From Chara braunii (Eukaryota; Streptophyta; Charophyceae; Charales; Characeae): a stretch of 27,717 nt of DNA. The stretch covers positions 1-27,717 of the forward strand of contig BFEA01000174.1 of NCBI GenBank assembly GCA_003427395.1. Direction: 5' to 3'. The notes under the pieces were generated by a model. That model was not told where the DNA came from. It ran no database searches and saw only the letters and a program-made list of their open reading frames with translations. The position numbers were made by a program, and so were the translations under genes. Shown here one piece after another: positions 17,841 through 27,056 of the stretch (position 1 is the first letter of the stretch; each line of letters starts with the position of its first letter).

Positions 17841-19055
17841 TCTTCTAAACCCCCTACCCTCCCGCCTCCTCCCGTCGGGCACCCTGGACCCGAACGGCTC
17901 CTCCCCCCTCGAGCGGTTTGCCGCGTTCTTCTCACGCGCGACCCGCCAAATCCGGGGTGAGCCGACTCACACATACTCACTCCGCTCCCGCGGTCCCCTT
18001 CCTCTTACCGGCGGACCCCTCTCCCCACACACCCCCGTGAGCTCTACCTCCCTTTCCCTCCCGGCCATGGAAGGGAGTTCCTCTGAGGAGATCACCGCGG
18101 CGCTGCCCACCTCCCAGGTGAGTGTTCAGTCAACGGGTCAGGGTCAGGCCCATGCGGACACGATGAACCTTCATGCCACCCTCATAGCGATCCAAGCGCA
18201 ACTTAGTACGCTTGGACCGTTGCAAGCGCAAATCAATGCGCTTGCCCTTGACGTCAACCGCCTCAAGGGCTCTCCTCATCGCTCTCCCCACCACTCCCAT
18301 ACCCCATCCCCTACCGGCTCCGAGTCCGGCTCCCCTCGACTCCAGAGACGGAGTCACCATGGTTCCCCCTTCTCTGCGGGCCAGGCCCAGCACTCCCCCT
18401 CAGCGGTGGCGAGTGCTGCTGTCGCTCAGACCACCCCGTCTGTTGCAGCAGTTCTTCCGGCCACGGCCGCCCCTACCGTCCCTACTACTGCCATAGGTGC
18501 TGCAGTCCAAGTACCGCCCTCTGGACCGGCAGTTTCATCGACCCACACCGGTGTTGCTTCCCAGCTTCCCGCACCGGTCGCGGCAATACGGCTCCGCCCT
18601 CTTCTTCCTGCCTTCGTCCCCCCGCCCCCACAGCAGGGTACCGCCCAGGCTGGGATTCCTCCTCCCACTGGGAGACCCGCTCCGCCCCCTCCACCTCCGA
18701 CCCCGCGCACCCAGCGGGTGGCCACTTTACAGGCCACCATTGCGCAGGCTCAGGCGGAGATTCTCGCTCTGAGACAGCCTCACCCATCACAGGCTGCCCA
18801 CCCTTCCTCCTCGACCACCCCTTCGGTCCCCATGATGCAGGCTCGTTTCCCTCGACCTGCTCCCCTCTTACCTGGCTATTCCGGGACAGCTGCCCGCGAT
18901 CGTTGCCTCCTCGTCTGCTGGTCCATCAGCCAGCGGCCACGGCCCACAGCCTTCCCCCACCTCTGCCCCTGCAGCGGCCTCGACTTATGCCGCCGCAGTG
19001 CACTCGCCTCGATCTCTCTCCACCCGCCACCAGCACAGTGGACATCCTCCTGTGC

Positions 19056-19225
19056 ACACCACGGACATTCCCGAGTATGATGGCACATCTCGTGTCTCTC
19101 GCTGGTTGCAGATAGCAACACGTACACTCTCTATGACGACACACCACGGACATTCCCGAGTATGATGGCACATCTCGTGTCTCTCGCTGGATGCAGATAG
19201 CAACACGTACACTCTCTATGACGAC
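19056..19225 (+). repeat. 85-bp tandem duplication inside E3 gag
   Basis: ACACCACGGACATTCCCGAG starts at 19056 and again at 19141. The copies differ at one clear position (TGGTTGCAG against TGGATGCAG). As 85 is not a multiple of three, the duplication shifts the gag frame. It may be a real mutation or a second assembly fault in this element. Confidence 0.9.
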
Positions 19226-20024
19226 CACCCGTCAGGAGTTGTGGTGTGATGTGACCGCGTCACCCAGACCAGATGGTCCGGGTCCTCTGTACCGGCTAAC
19301 CTGGAGCGTCACATCCGGGTGTTTCAGGACACTCGCCTTGTTTGTGACGAGACGTTCCTACCGGAGGTCACACTCACCGACCGGTTCCTTGTCAGCCTGC
19401 CGACTGACTACCGCCTAGAGCTATGGAGGCGATCATTCTCTTCCGCGGAGCAAGCATACGAGGTTGCGCGTCAGTACCAGAGGATGTGCAGTCGCTTCTC
19501 CGTCGCCCCATCCTCTTCGCGGCCAGCCACCACCTCCCAGTCTCGGGGTACCACCCGAGGCCGCTCCTCGTTTGCTGGTCGTTCTCGTCGCCCGGCTCGA
19601 CCTGGAGCGCCATTCTCTCGACACTACAGTTCTATCGAGTATGGAGAGGACGCCTTAGCCGAGCTCGATCCTACCATTGGCGACGCCCCCGAGGACATCG
19701 AGCTTCGGGACGTCATCCAGTACCACTTGGATGACGACACTGTCCCAATGGCCGAGCGCCTGCAGATGGCCATGCCTGCCATGGGTCGTGCGCGCAGTTG
19801 GGTGGCAGAGGCTGGCGCCCGCACACCCACCGTTCCCTAGATAGACCTCCCGCAGGGTTTTGTCCCTCCTCGCGGAGCTCTATCCCCTGAGGAGTGTGCC
19901 GCCCTCGAGGCCCGTCGCGGCTGCCTTCGTTGCCGCGACGATGGACACACCTCCTCACGGTGTCCATACCATACCGCCCTCGACCGGCACTACGCTGACA
20001 TCTCTCGTCAGCGTCGATCTCAGT

Positions 20025-20032
20025 CCCCCCCC
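20025..20032 (+). other. C8 run at the E3 gag/pol overlap, possible -1 slip site
   Basis: Eight consecutive C lie where the gag frame (ending at 20060-20062) overlaps the pol frame, open from 19999. Pol is in the -1 frame relative to gag, and the gag codons here are TCC CCC CCC GGC. This fits -1 slippage, but a simple indel would look the same. Confidence 0.35.
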
Positions 20033-20067
20033 GGCCCCACCAGGCCAACCCCATCCACCTAGCCACG

Positions 20068-21300
20068 GTGCAGCGTGCCCCTGAGGCCTCACACGTAGTC
20101 GGCTTCCCGACCACGGAGTCGCGGTTTGCCCCTTTGGCTACCCCACCAGAGGATCCTCAGGACATGACAGACGCAGTTCTCTCTGCCCCGTCGTCTGTCG
20201 AGGTACCGTCTGCCTCCCAGCAGACCGCCGCATCTAGCACTTCTCCCCCGAGACTTCCGACGCGTCGCGCCATTCGCACAGCCCGTTGTAGCGCTCAGCT
20301 GGCGACTCGCGATGACGTTGTGTCATCTCTCCTGGACTTGAGCATTCTGCAGGCTCGTCAGGAGCGACTCACGAGACACATCAACGTCCTACGTCGTCTT
20401 CTCGCTCTGCTCTCTGACCCTGATCGCACCCTACCCATTATCCCTATTCGCCTAGGGACATCTACAAGGGTGTATTGCGCTTTATGGGACTCTTGCTCGC
20501 AGGGAGACTTTGTTCACCCTCGTGTGGTTGAGGAAGCTCGCCTAGCTACCTCTGGGTCTCGCTCTCATATCTCCGTTACCCTCGGAGATAACAAGACGCA
20601 GCACTTCTTCGATCAGACGGTCCCCGACCTCCACTTTTCCCTCACCCTCCAGCCACCGGATAGTACCCAGGCGCCTTGGCGCTACCATTTCTCCGCATAC
20701 TTCGACGTGCTGGAGACTGGGTACGACTTTATCCTTGGCACTCCCTGGTCTCGTCGGTTCTGTAGCACAGAGGCCGAATGGGCGACCGAGACACTCGTTC
20801 TCAAAACGAAGTGTGGTCAGACCCATCGCGTCCCCTTCATTGGAACCACGGGGGACACTCCTCCCAACCTACCTCCCCGGGACCCTTGTCCCTCAGGGTC
20901 TCACCCCGACATCGCCTTCACTTCCCCTCGTCAGTTTGCTCACTTCATACGACAGGAGGACGTCACGTTCTACTCAGTGAACGTCATGGATCTTCTTCGC
21001 TATGATCCACTTTGTCCCGAGATTGAGCTCATCTCTCTGGAGCCCGATCCCCCTGACCCTTCCTCCATCTTCGCGGCTCCCATCTCTACATCCACCCGTC
21101 AGCCTACGGATACCCCCTCCACGTCCCAGGCCTCTGCGCCGTCGACTGTCGAGTCCACACATACGTCTCGTGCCAACGCAGACGCTGAGGAACTCACACG
21201 GTTCACGGCAGACTTAGAGCCGGCCGTTCGCGACCTGATCCGAGAGTACCACGGCGTCTTTCCCCCGTATTTCTCATACAGCGGGATTCCCCCGATGCGC
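20068..21300 (+). pseudogene. E3 protease and linker (N-terminal pol)
   Basis: First part of a 522-codon open frame (20068-21636), in the -1 phase relative to gag. After a Ser/Thr/Pro-rich linker comes the protease: IPIRLGTSTRVYCALWDSCS, with the catalytic Asp at 20488-20490. The family signature D-S/T-G is D-S-C here, so the conserved Gly is lost. The downstream FDVLETGYDFILGTPW is the conserved second half of the domain. A low-complexity linker (about 20980-21180) leads to RT. No ATG opens the pol frame at a natural start, so expression as a Gag-Pol fusion is expected. The missing Gly may mean an inactive enzyme. Confidence 0.85.
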
Positions 21301-22720
21301 GGTGTCGAGCATTCTATCCAGCTCATGCCTGACTATCGTGTTCACCATCAGGCACCGTACCGACTCTCGATTCCAGAGGCGACGGAACTCAAGCGTCAGC
21401 TTGAGGAGCTCCTTCGACTAGGTTTCATTAAACCGAGTAACTCCCCTTGGGGTGCACCTGTCCTCTTTGCTCGCAAAGCGAATGAAACTCTTCGCCTCTG
21501 CATTGACTACCGCAGCCTTAATCGTTACACGGTTAAGAACAACTATCCCATGCCTCGCGCGGATGAGCTGTTTGATACCGCTTCTTCACGACGATCGATC
21601 TTCGTAGTGGTTACCACCAGATCCGCGTTGCCATAGAGGATCAGCCGAAGACCGCCTTTCGGTCGTGCTTCGGCCACTACGAGTTCACGGTGATGCCATT
21701 CGGCCTCACCAATGCACCCGCCACCTTCCAGACAGCGATGAACGACATCTTCAGGGACATCCTTGAAGAATACGTTCTCGTATACCTGGACGACATCTTG
21801 GTCTACAGTCGTACCTTAGAAGACCATCTCAGACACCTCCGCAATGTCCTACAGTGCTATGCAAGCATGGCTTCTATGCCAAGCTCAGTAAGTGTCGCTT
21901 TGCCCAGCGCAAAGTGGACTTCCTAGGACACCATGTGTCTGACCAGGGTCTCCACATGGACAACGCGAAGATCACTGCTATTGCATAGTGGCCCGTCCCC
22001 ACATCTGCCAAGCAGCTTCGCAGTTTCCTGGGCCTCACCAGCTACTATAGTAATTTTATCCAAGGATACGCTAGGTATTCCTACGTCCTTACCTCCNCCC
22101 TCCTCCGGAAGAACCCGCCGTGGTTTTGGATACCCCTGTGCGAGGACGCCTTTCGCGCCCTCAAGAAGGCGGTGACTTGTGCGCCGGTTCTTCGCCTCCC
22201 CGATTTTGATCGTCCCTTTATCGTCACCACCGATGCATCAGATTCTGCAGTAGGAGCAGTCCTCTCTCAGGTGTTTCCCTCTCCTCCGGATCCATCTTAT
22301 CCTCATGTTCTTCCTTTTCCCCCCCCTCCTGCTGACACTGTTTCTCGACTGACGCCTACCCTCCCACCACTTCCCTCTACTGACAGTCCTGTTACCTACT
22401 CCCCGATCATCGTGGAGGATGGGACTGTCGAGGCTCGTGTTGGGGATTGCCCTATCGCTTTCTACTCCCGTCAGCTACTGCCTGCCGAGATAAACTACAC
22501 TGTCGATGAACGTGAGGTTCTCGCAGTAGTTTATGCTACCCGGCATTGGCGTCATTATCTGCATGGGGCGCCCTTCACGGTGCGCACGGACAACTCAGTT
22601 GTCCAGGCCTTCCTCACGAAGCCTAAGCTTTCCCCTCGATAGGCACGCTGCTGGCGTGACTTATCCGAGTTCAGTTTCACCACTCAGCCTATCAAGGGTG
22701 AAACGAACCGCGTCGCCGAT
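21301..22720 (+). pseudogene. E3 reverse transcriptase and RNase H
   Basis: RT fingers (LRLCIDYRSLNRYTVKNNYPMPRADELF) end in a frameshift with loss of a few residues near 21580. The next frame has [19 protein letters not shown] and the catalytic YLDD (21783-21794). A second shift occurs near 21860. A third frame, with [11 protein letters not shown] and LRSFLGLTSYYSNFI, runs to integrase, with TAG stops at 21986-21988 and 22640-22642, both where Gln fits (AIA.WPVP, SPR.ARCW). RNase H keeps TTDAS, the DEREVLAVV helix and VRTDN. Between GAVLSQ and CPIAFYSRQL it carries about 60 extra Pro/Ser-rich residues (about 22268-22450). N at 22097. Confidence 0.92.
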
Positions 22721-24010
22721 GCCTTGTCTCGCCGTCCTGATCACAATCAGGAACCCATCCATCTTGCTGCCATCTCCACTGATGATCAGTCGGTGATCGA
22801 CGCGTATCGCACTCAGTATCGCCACTGCCCCGATTATCGCGTCATCCACGCGACACTGCGGAGTGGCAAGACCGTTCCTTCCTACTCCCTCGGGGAGAAC
22901 GGCCTTGTGTACTTGCATGGCAGATCTGGTCAGCTAGAACCACGTATCTGCGTTCCCTCCACTGGACAGCTCCGCGTCCAGGCTGTAGCAGAGTTCCATG
23001 ACCAGGCAACTGCCGGTCATATGGGTTTCCACAAGACGTTGGCTCGTGTTTGCCGCCTATACGTCTGGCCGAAGTCCAAGGAATTTGTCAAAGCCTACAT
23101 CCAGGAGTGTCCTACCTGCCAGGAGGTGAATAGTGCGAACCACCTTCCGTATGGGTTACTTCAGCCCCTACCCATACCTGAGGGTCGTTGGCAGTCCATC
23201 TCGATGGATTTCATTGGTCCCCTCCGCCCACTCACTGAGCGCGGTCATGATGCTATATTAGTCGTCGTCGATCGCTTCACGAAGCGTGCACCTTTTGTCA
23301 TGTGACGCTATCGCATTAGCGCTTGTGAGGTCGCGGACATCGTGAGAGATCACGACTTACCTCAGAGCATCATCTCCGACCGTGACCCGCGCTTTACCAG
23401 CACATTCTGGCGACGCCTACACGAGGTGTACGGATCCCAGCTCCGCTTCTCATCGTCTTACCACCCTCAGACGGATGGTCAGACTGAGGTCACCAACAAA
23501 ACTCTCGGTAATATCCTCCGAAAGTTTGTTAGGGATGACCAGCAGTGGAACTTAAACTTAGCCCACCGGGAGATTGCGTACAACCACGCTGTTTCGCCAG
23601 CCACGGGGATGTCGCCATTCTATTGCGACCTCAGCTACCACCCTCGCGTACCCGCGGATTTCCTACGACCATCGCGGTTGTGCCCAGACACTCGTTGCCC
23701 TGCGCTTGACGACTGGATCGCCCACATGGCGGTGATTATGAAGCGCGCACACGAGAGTTTAGCCGACTCCCAGACTCGCATGGCCGCACGAGCGAACCGA
23801 TCACGAATGGATCATCCATTCAAAGTCAGTGACGATGTGCTCGTCGACGCACGCCACTTACAGCTCGAAGCAGATACGCTTCGCAAGTTCAGGCATCGTT
23901 TCTTCGGTCCATGCCGCATCCTTCAGGCCATCGGTTCTGATACTGTCGCTAGTCCGGTCAGCTTCCGTGTGAAGCTACCTGATTACCTTATCGCAGACAC
24001 GATGTTTACC
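22721..24010 (+). pseudogene. E3 integrase
   Basis: H2C2 zinc finger (EFHDQATAGHMGFHKT...CPTCQEVN) is complete. Catalytic residues: Asp at 23207-23209 (SMDFIGPL), Asp at 23378-23380 (IISDRDPRF), Glu at 23486-23488 (TDGQTEVTN). One TGA at 23303-23305 (Arg is a likely ancestor, CGA to TGA) separates open pieces 22724-23305 and 23342 onward in the same frame. A GPY/F-type module follows with FGPC in place of FGPF/Y. A frameshift near 23990 puts the chromodomain in another frame. Confidence 0.93.
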
Positions 24011-24444
24011 ACGTCTCCTTGCTGCGTCCTTATCGCAGACCGTCCGAGCGCTTCGTCGGACGCCCTTATGAGCGCCCTCCACCTATCATGGTGGACGGTC
24101 ACGAGGAGTTCATTGTTTCCGACATCGTATCACGCCGAGTTACCGACGATACCCCTCCACGCATCGAGTACCTTGTGCGTTGGAAGGGCTACCCTGATGA
24201 GGAGGCTACTTGGGAGCCCCTCGAGCACTTGCAGCACGCCAGGATGTTGGTGCGTGCATATGATCGTGCTCGTCGTGCTGAGATATCCACTTCTACTCAG
24301 CCGACTGACCCTCTTCCTCCTCCTCCGACTGAGGAGATTGCTGAGGACGAGCCCGCTCCCTCTGAGGCCGTTCCTCAGCCGCAGACGGTCGCCTCCGAGC
24401 GTCCACAGCGCACTCATCGTCGCCCTTCGCGTTACAATGACTGA
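24011..24444 (+). pseudogene. E3 chromodomain, C-terminus of pol
   Basis: After HVSLLRPYRRPSE the frame encodes a classical chromodomain: EEFIVSDIV, EYLVRWKGYPDEEATWEP and LEHLQHARMLVRAY. The three aromatic cage positions, which bind methylated histone H3 lysine 9 in HP1-like proteins, are filled by Phe (24109-24111), Trp (24181-24183) and Tyr (24190-24192). In chromoviruses this domain steers integration to heterochromatin. The acidic/Pro-rich tail ends RPSRYND. This is unlike E1, E2 and E4, whose C-termini lack WKGY and TWEP. Confidence 0.93.
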
Positions 24445-25346
24445 CACTCTTATCCTCTATCCTTCCCCACTGACTCACACCATCAGGTACTCCATCATCA
24501 TCTCTTCTTGAGGATGTCAGCGTTTTGCGGCTCTGCTACGACATCGACTCCATTGCTACTTCATCGACGTCATCGACCACTTCGACGACTTCAGCTACTT
24601 TGGACGTGACTACTTCACGTCACCACCCTACCCTGTATACTCCCTTGAGTTTGGCTCTCCCTTGGTATCGCATAGGCATTGGGACCGTAGCTTTATCTTG
24701 GCTTCCTTGATCCCAGATCTAGCTCCCTCTCCTAGTCGGTGAGTTGTGTGCATGTTTCCCTCACCCACTGCCCTCATCACCATAGCGCCGACTATTGCAT
24801 GCCTCCAGTTCGGCATAGCTCCACCATATTCCAGGCTCCCCTTTTCATGGTCGACCCTGCATGGTGTCACCCTTTTGTCGAGCATTTCCCGCCTTGATGG
24901 TCTATCTGTTAGGGTCATTGGTTTTGTTTCGCTACCACTCTCCCACCTTGAGCCTGATGACCTATCCCACCTTCATGTGTGACTAGCCTTAGGAGTTTCG
25001 ATTCTTAGGTTGCATTCACCCCCTCTGAGACCATCCCACTCTTAGTGGTTCAGCGACATGACATTATCTTGTGACATATTCCTCTTTTCCTTTCAGCACT
25101 GAGGCCATTGCCTCCAGGACTTTGGGATTGTATCATACTACATTTCATTTTCTGCTGTTAGCTAGGATATGTATACCAGACATTTGCTTTTCTTTTGACA
25201 TTATGTAGCTTAGGATGCATCGCGTGGACTCCGCATGGAGCTTGCTTCGCATCACAGATTTCTCAACTTTCTTTACTGCAGAGTTTCGCTGCTTTTGCGG
25301 ATAGCGTGTTTATGGCTCTTGCGATCCATTACAAGTCTGAGGATCA
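24445..25346 (+). other. E3 3' untranslated region
   Basis: Nine hundred bases between the pol stop and the 3' LTR with no credible coding frame. There is no strong polypurine tract directly before the LTR; the best is TCTGAGGATCA at 25336-25346. A short TCATCGACG/TTCGACGAC repeat-like patch lies at 24560-24600. Confidence 0.6.
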
Positions 25347-25694
25347 TGCAGCGGGCCTTCATCTGCCCTGGCCTACAGCCAGGGCGTATTTGGCTATTTG
25401 CCCAGTTCGGCCTGTGGGACCAGGCCATGGCCCGACCCCACAGGCCGTGTGTTGTTCTAGTCCTGCCCGGTACCACTGTCGGTACCAGGCCAGTCCAGTC
25501 CAGTCAGTCAGTCCGCTGGGATACCCCAGCAGTTGTCTGTTTTTTGTCATTCTTCACTTTCGCAGATCTTGGAGTACATGCGTGTGGAGTCTGCGTCAGA
25601 GCTGCACTGTCCCTTCCAGCTCCATCTTTATCTCCTCCTTCGTCCACCCTTCTTCTCCATCCTGTCGGACCGCCATCGCGGCGGGTCCGGCACA
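25347..25694 (+). repeat. E3 3' LTR (348 bp)
   Basis: TGCAGCGGGC...GGGTCCGGCACA. By eye about 16 substitutions and one 3-bp indel separate it from the 5' LTR once the duplicated part there is ignored (roughly 4-5%). The same internal hairpins are kept. Confidence 0.95.
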
Positions 25695-25699
25695 AATAG
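25695..25699. repeat. Right target-site duplication of E3 (AATAG)
   Basis: AATAG directly follows the terminal CACA of the 3' LTR, and the E2 LTR sequence CCTCCCAGAGG resumes at once. Confidence 0.95.
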
Positions 25700-26424
25700 C
25701 CTCCCAGAGGCCAGCGCCAACCACCCTGATGAAGAACAGATCCTGCGATGAAGTCTTCAGTGTAGATGGACAACTCTGACAAAGGAACAGGCAGCTATGG
25801 CTGCCACCACCCACGAGTACATAGTGTAGAGCCTCGATGTAGCCCGGCCAGACGCAGATACCCTCAGGGGTAGATGCGCTGAGGATGCCCCAGCTATGGC
25901 AGGCTCAGAATGGGCCGGCTATNGTTGCTGTCAACGGCGAGGTCTCAGGATGCCGCCTGCAGACAGTCACCGCCACCAACTTGCTTGGCTTCTCCAACGC
26001 TGCTTCGCGAGAAATGAACTGCCAAAAGTCCTGGACCAAAGTCCCTAAACTATTAATAGACTACTCTACCTAGCCTAGACCTAGACCGGACTGACTGACT
26101 GACCGGTACCGCTGCTGTTTCGGCCTCTCGGCCTCTACCGGACCCGGCTATAGGCTATAGGACCGTCTATCGGATTAGGCCCTTAGGGCCTGTCTGTCCT
26201 AGGGGTAGCCCGGGCCTGCTATACGTAGTTAGGGTAGCTATAGGAATTCGGGTTAGTGTTGGGCCTGTATTTTCCCATATTTGCAGATATGTCCCTCACG
26301 AATTTCCTTACAGGTAGGTCTCTCGGTTTAGCCCTCAGCCAAACAAAATTACGAATCTAACCTACCGCTGTTAATGTACAGCCTCGCAGTTAGTCTCGAC
26401 AGTCAGAATCAGCAAGTCATTGCA
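25700..26424 (-). repeat. E2 5' LTR, outer part (interrupted)
   Basis: Matches 7770-8493 with roughly two dozen differences. Together with 15146-15509 it reconstitutes a 1,089-bp LTR against 1,087 bp on the left. Ends AGTCATTGCA. N at 25923. Confidence 0.95.
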
Positions 26425-26428
26425 TATG
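26425..26428. repeat. Right target-site duplication of E2 (TATG)
   Basis: TATG directly after the E2 LTR end; the partner is at 7403-7406. Confidence 0.7.
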
Positions 26429-27056
26429 TCTCTCATATCACTCAAGACCTCGTTCCCCAACTCACAGATGCCACATGCACCCAAGGACCACCATGCGCCC
26501 CATCCAGCATACAGCAGTGCAGCTCGGCTATGGCTGCCTGCTCCTTCCAGCTCGCCCGTGACCGCGTGAGCGCGTGAGCCTGGCCAGCGTTAGTGCAGCA
26601 GCGCTTGCGCAACATGCAGCCAGTGCCCGAATGCCGAATGCGTGGGCAGGCCCTTTCCTAAATGGAAGCAGCCTGTCTGACTTGCGTGCAGCCTGGCTGC
26701 GTTGGGCCCCTGCCCAGAAGCTTCCGGTAGGTTCACAGAGGCTGAGCCCCAGTCCAAACGAATCAGCCCAGGGCCTGTGACAGTTACCCGTGCCCAACAG
26801 CCTACTATGTGAGTTGGGTCCATGTTGCGTACCTCGCCCGCGGCCTGACTCATATGCATTTGATAAAGGAGGCCAGGGCCTGGGCACGTTCAACCAACTG
26901 GCGTTGCGCAACTGCCTGAATTTTCCCCAGTTGCGTGGTGACCCCAAAATTGGCCTGTAGGCCTCGGTCGAGCTTGCCTTCACTTAGGGCGGCTGACTAT
27001 GCTGAAGATAGGGCCCAGTAGGGCTTCCTGTATACTTCGCTAGTCCTCTGAGAAGT
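26429..27056. other. Non-coding flank between E2 and E4
   Basis: The bases after 26428 continue the sequence interrupted at 7406, so they would be the putative host intron. The part nearest 27057 is where a 3' LTR of E4 (minus strand) should lie, but I cannot mark its limits. Open frames here overlap each other on both strands and none shows a family motif. Confidence 0.4.

Larger units (their letters stand above)
16056..18066 (+). other. E3 5' leader, 2 kb, unusually structured
   Basis: No credible coding region before the gag start at 18067. From left to right it holds: an A/T-rich segment with GAGCAAAAAAGCTC and TTGGAAGCGCC.TTCG words (16056-16500); a hairpin cluster (16506-16748); a 353-nt segment without any G (16753-17105); a minimal ATGTAA start-stop at 17147-17152; three diverged hairpin units separated by TTTA repeats (17206-17700); TAGGGTTT-type words at 17805-17840; and a GC-rich segment up to gag. 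Confidence 0.75.
18067..20062 (+). pseudogene. E3 gag, several frameshifts, one CCHC knuckle
   Basis: Start chosen at 18067 because the ATG sits in GCCATGG, a strong initiation context. The first segment has a short helical stretch (ATLIAIQAQLSTLGPLQAQINAL) and a long Pro/Ser/Ala-rich region with PAPPPPPPTP. It then loses frame near 18870. Capsid-like words follow (IPEYDGTSRVSRWLQIA), cut by an 85-bp tandem duplication at 19056-19225. The frame reopens at 19319-19840 (LPTDYRLELWRRSFSSAEQAYEVARQYQ, then an Arg/Ser-rich part). After one TAG (19838-19840) the same frame carries an intact zinc knuckle CLRCRDDGHTSSRC at 19922-19963 and ends at TAG 20060-20062. Non-functional as it stands. Confidence 0.88.
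15510..25694 (+). mobile_element. E3: Ty3/gypsy chromovirus inserted in the E2 LTR
   Basis: Full-length but inactive element. LTRs are at 15510-16042 and 25347-25694 (TGCAGCGGGC...CACA), with a tRNA-iMet-type primer site, a 2-kb leader, gag, protease, RT, RNase H, integrase and chromodomain in that order, and the 5-bp duplication AATAG outside. Total 10,185 bp as assembled, about 10.0 kb after discounting the adapter-linked duplication. It runs opposite to E2 and must postdate it. At least four premature stops (19838, 21986, 22640, 23303) and several frameshifts inactivate it. The chromodomain and the order IN then chromodomain define it as a chromovirus. Confidence 0.95.
7407..26424 (-). mobile_element. 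E2: Ty3/gypsy LTR retrotransposon, split by E3
   Basis: Complete but inactive element in minus orientation: 5' LTR (15146-15509 plus 25700-26424), primer site, leader, gag, protease, RT, RNase H, integrase and 3' LTR (7407-8493). Domain order PR-RT-RH-IN assigns it to Ty3/gypsy. The C-terminal chromo-like tail after integrase places it near the chromoviruses. Removing E3 (15510-25694) and one AATAG copy leaves about 8.83 kb. Target duplication TATG flanks it. By eye the LTRs differ at about 3% of positions. Pol from 11992 to 8504 is one frame with four internal stops; gag has a stop and frameshifts. It cannot now make its own proteins. Confidence 0.93.

Noticed and set aside
131-23305. Reassigned stop codons (TAG/TAA read as Gln), suggested by many in-frame stops at Gln positions
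   Set aside because: Stops also fall at Trp and Arg positions (1001 TAG, 10568 TGA, 23303 TGA), frameshifts accompany them, and CAG/CAA are used freely. Ordinary decay explains it.
26528-26983. 151-aa minus-strand ORF between E2 and E4
   Set aside because: Overlaps other open frames on both strands, no motif, composition explained by GC-rich DNA with few stops.
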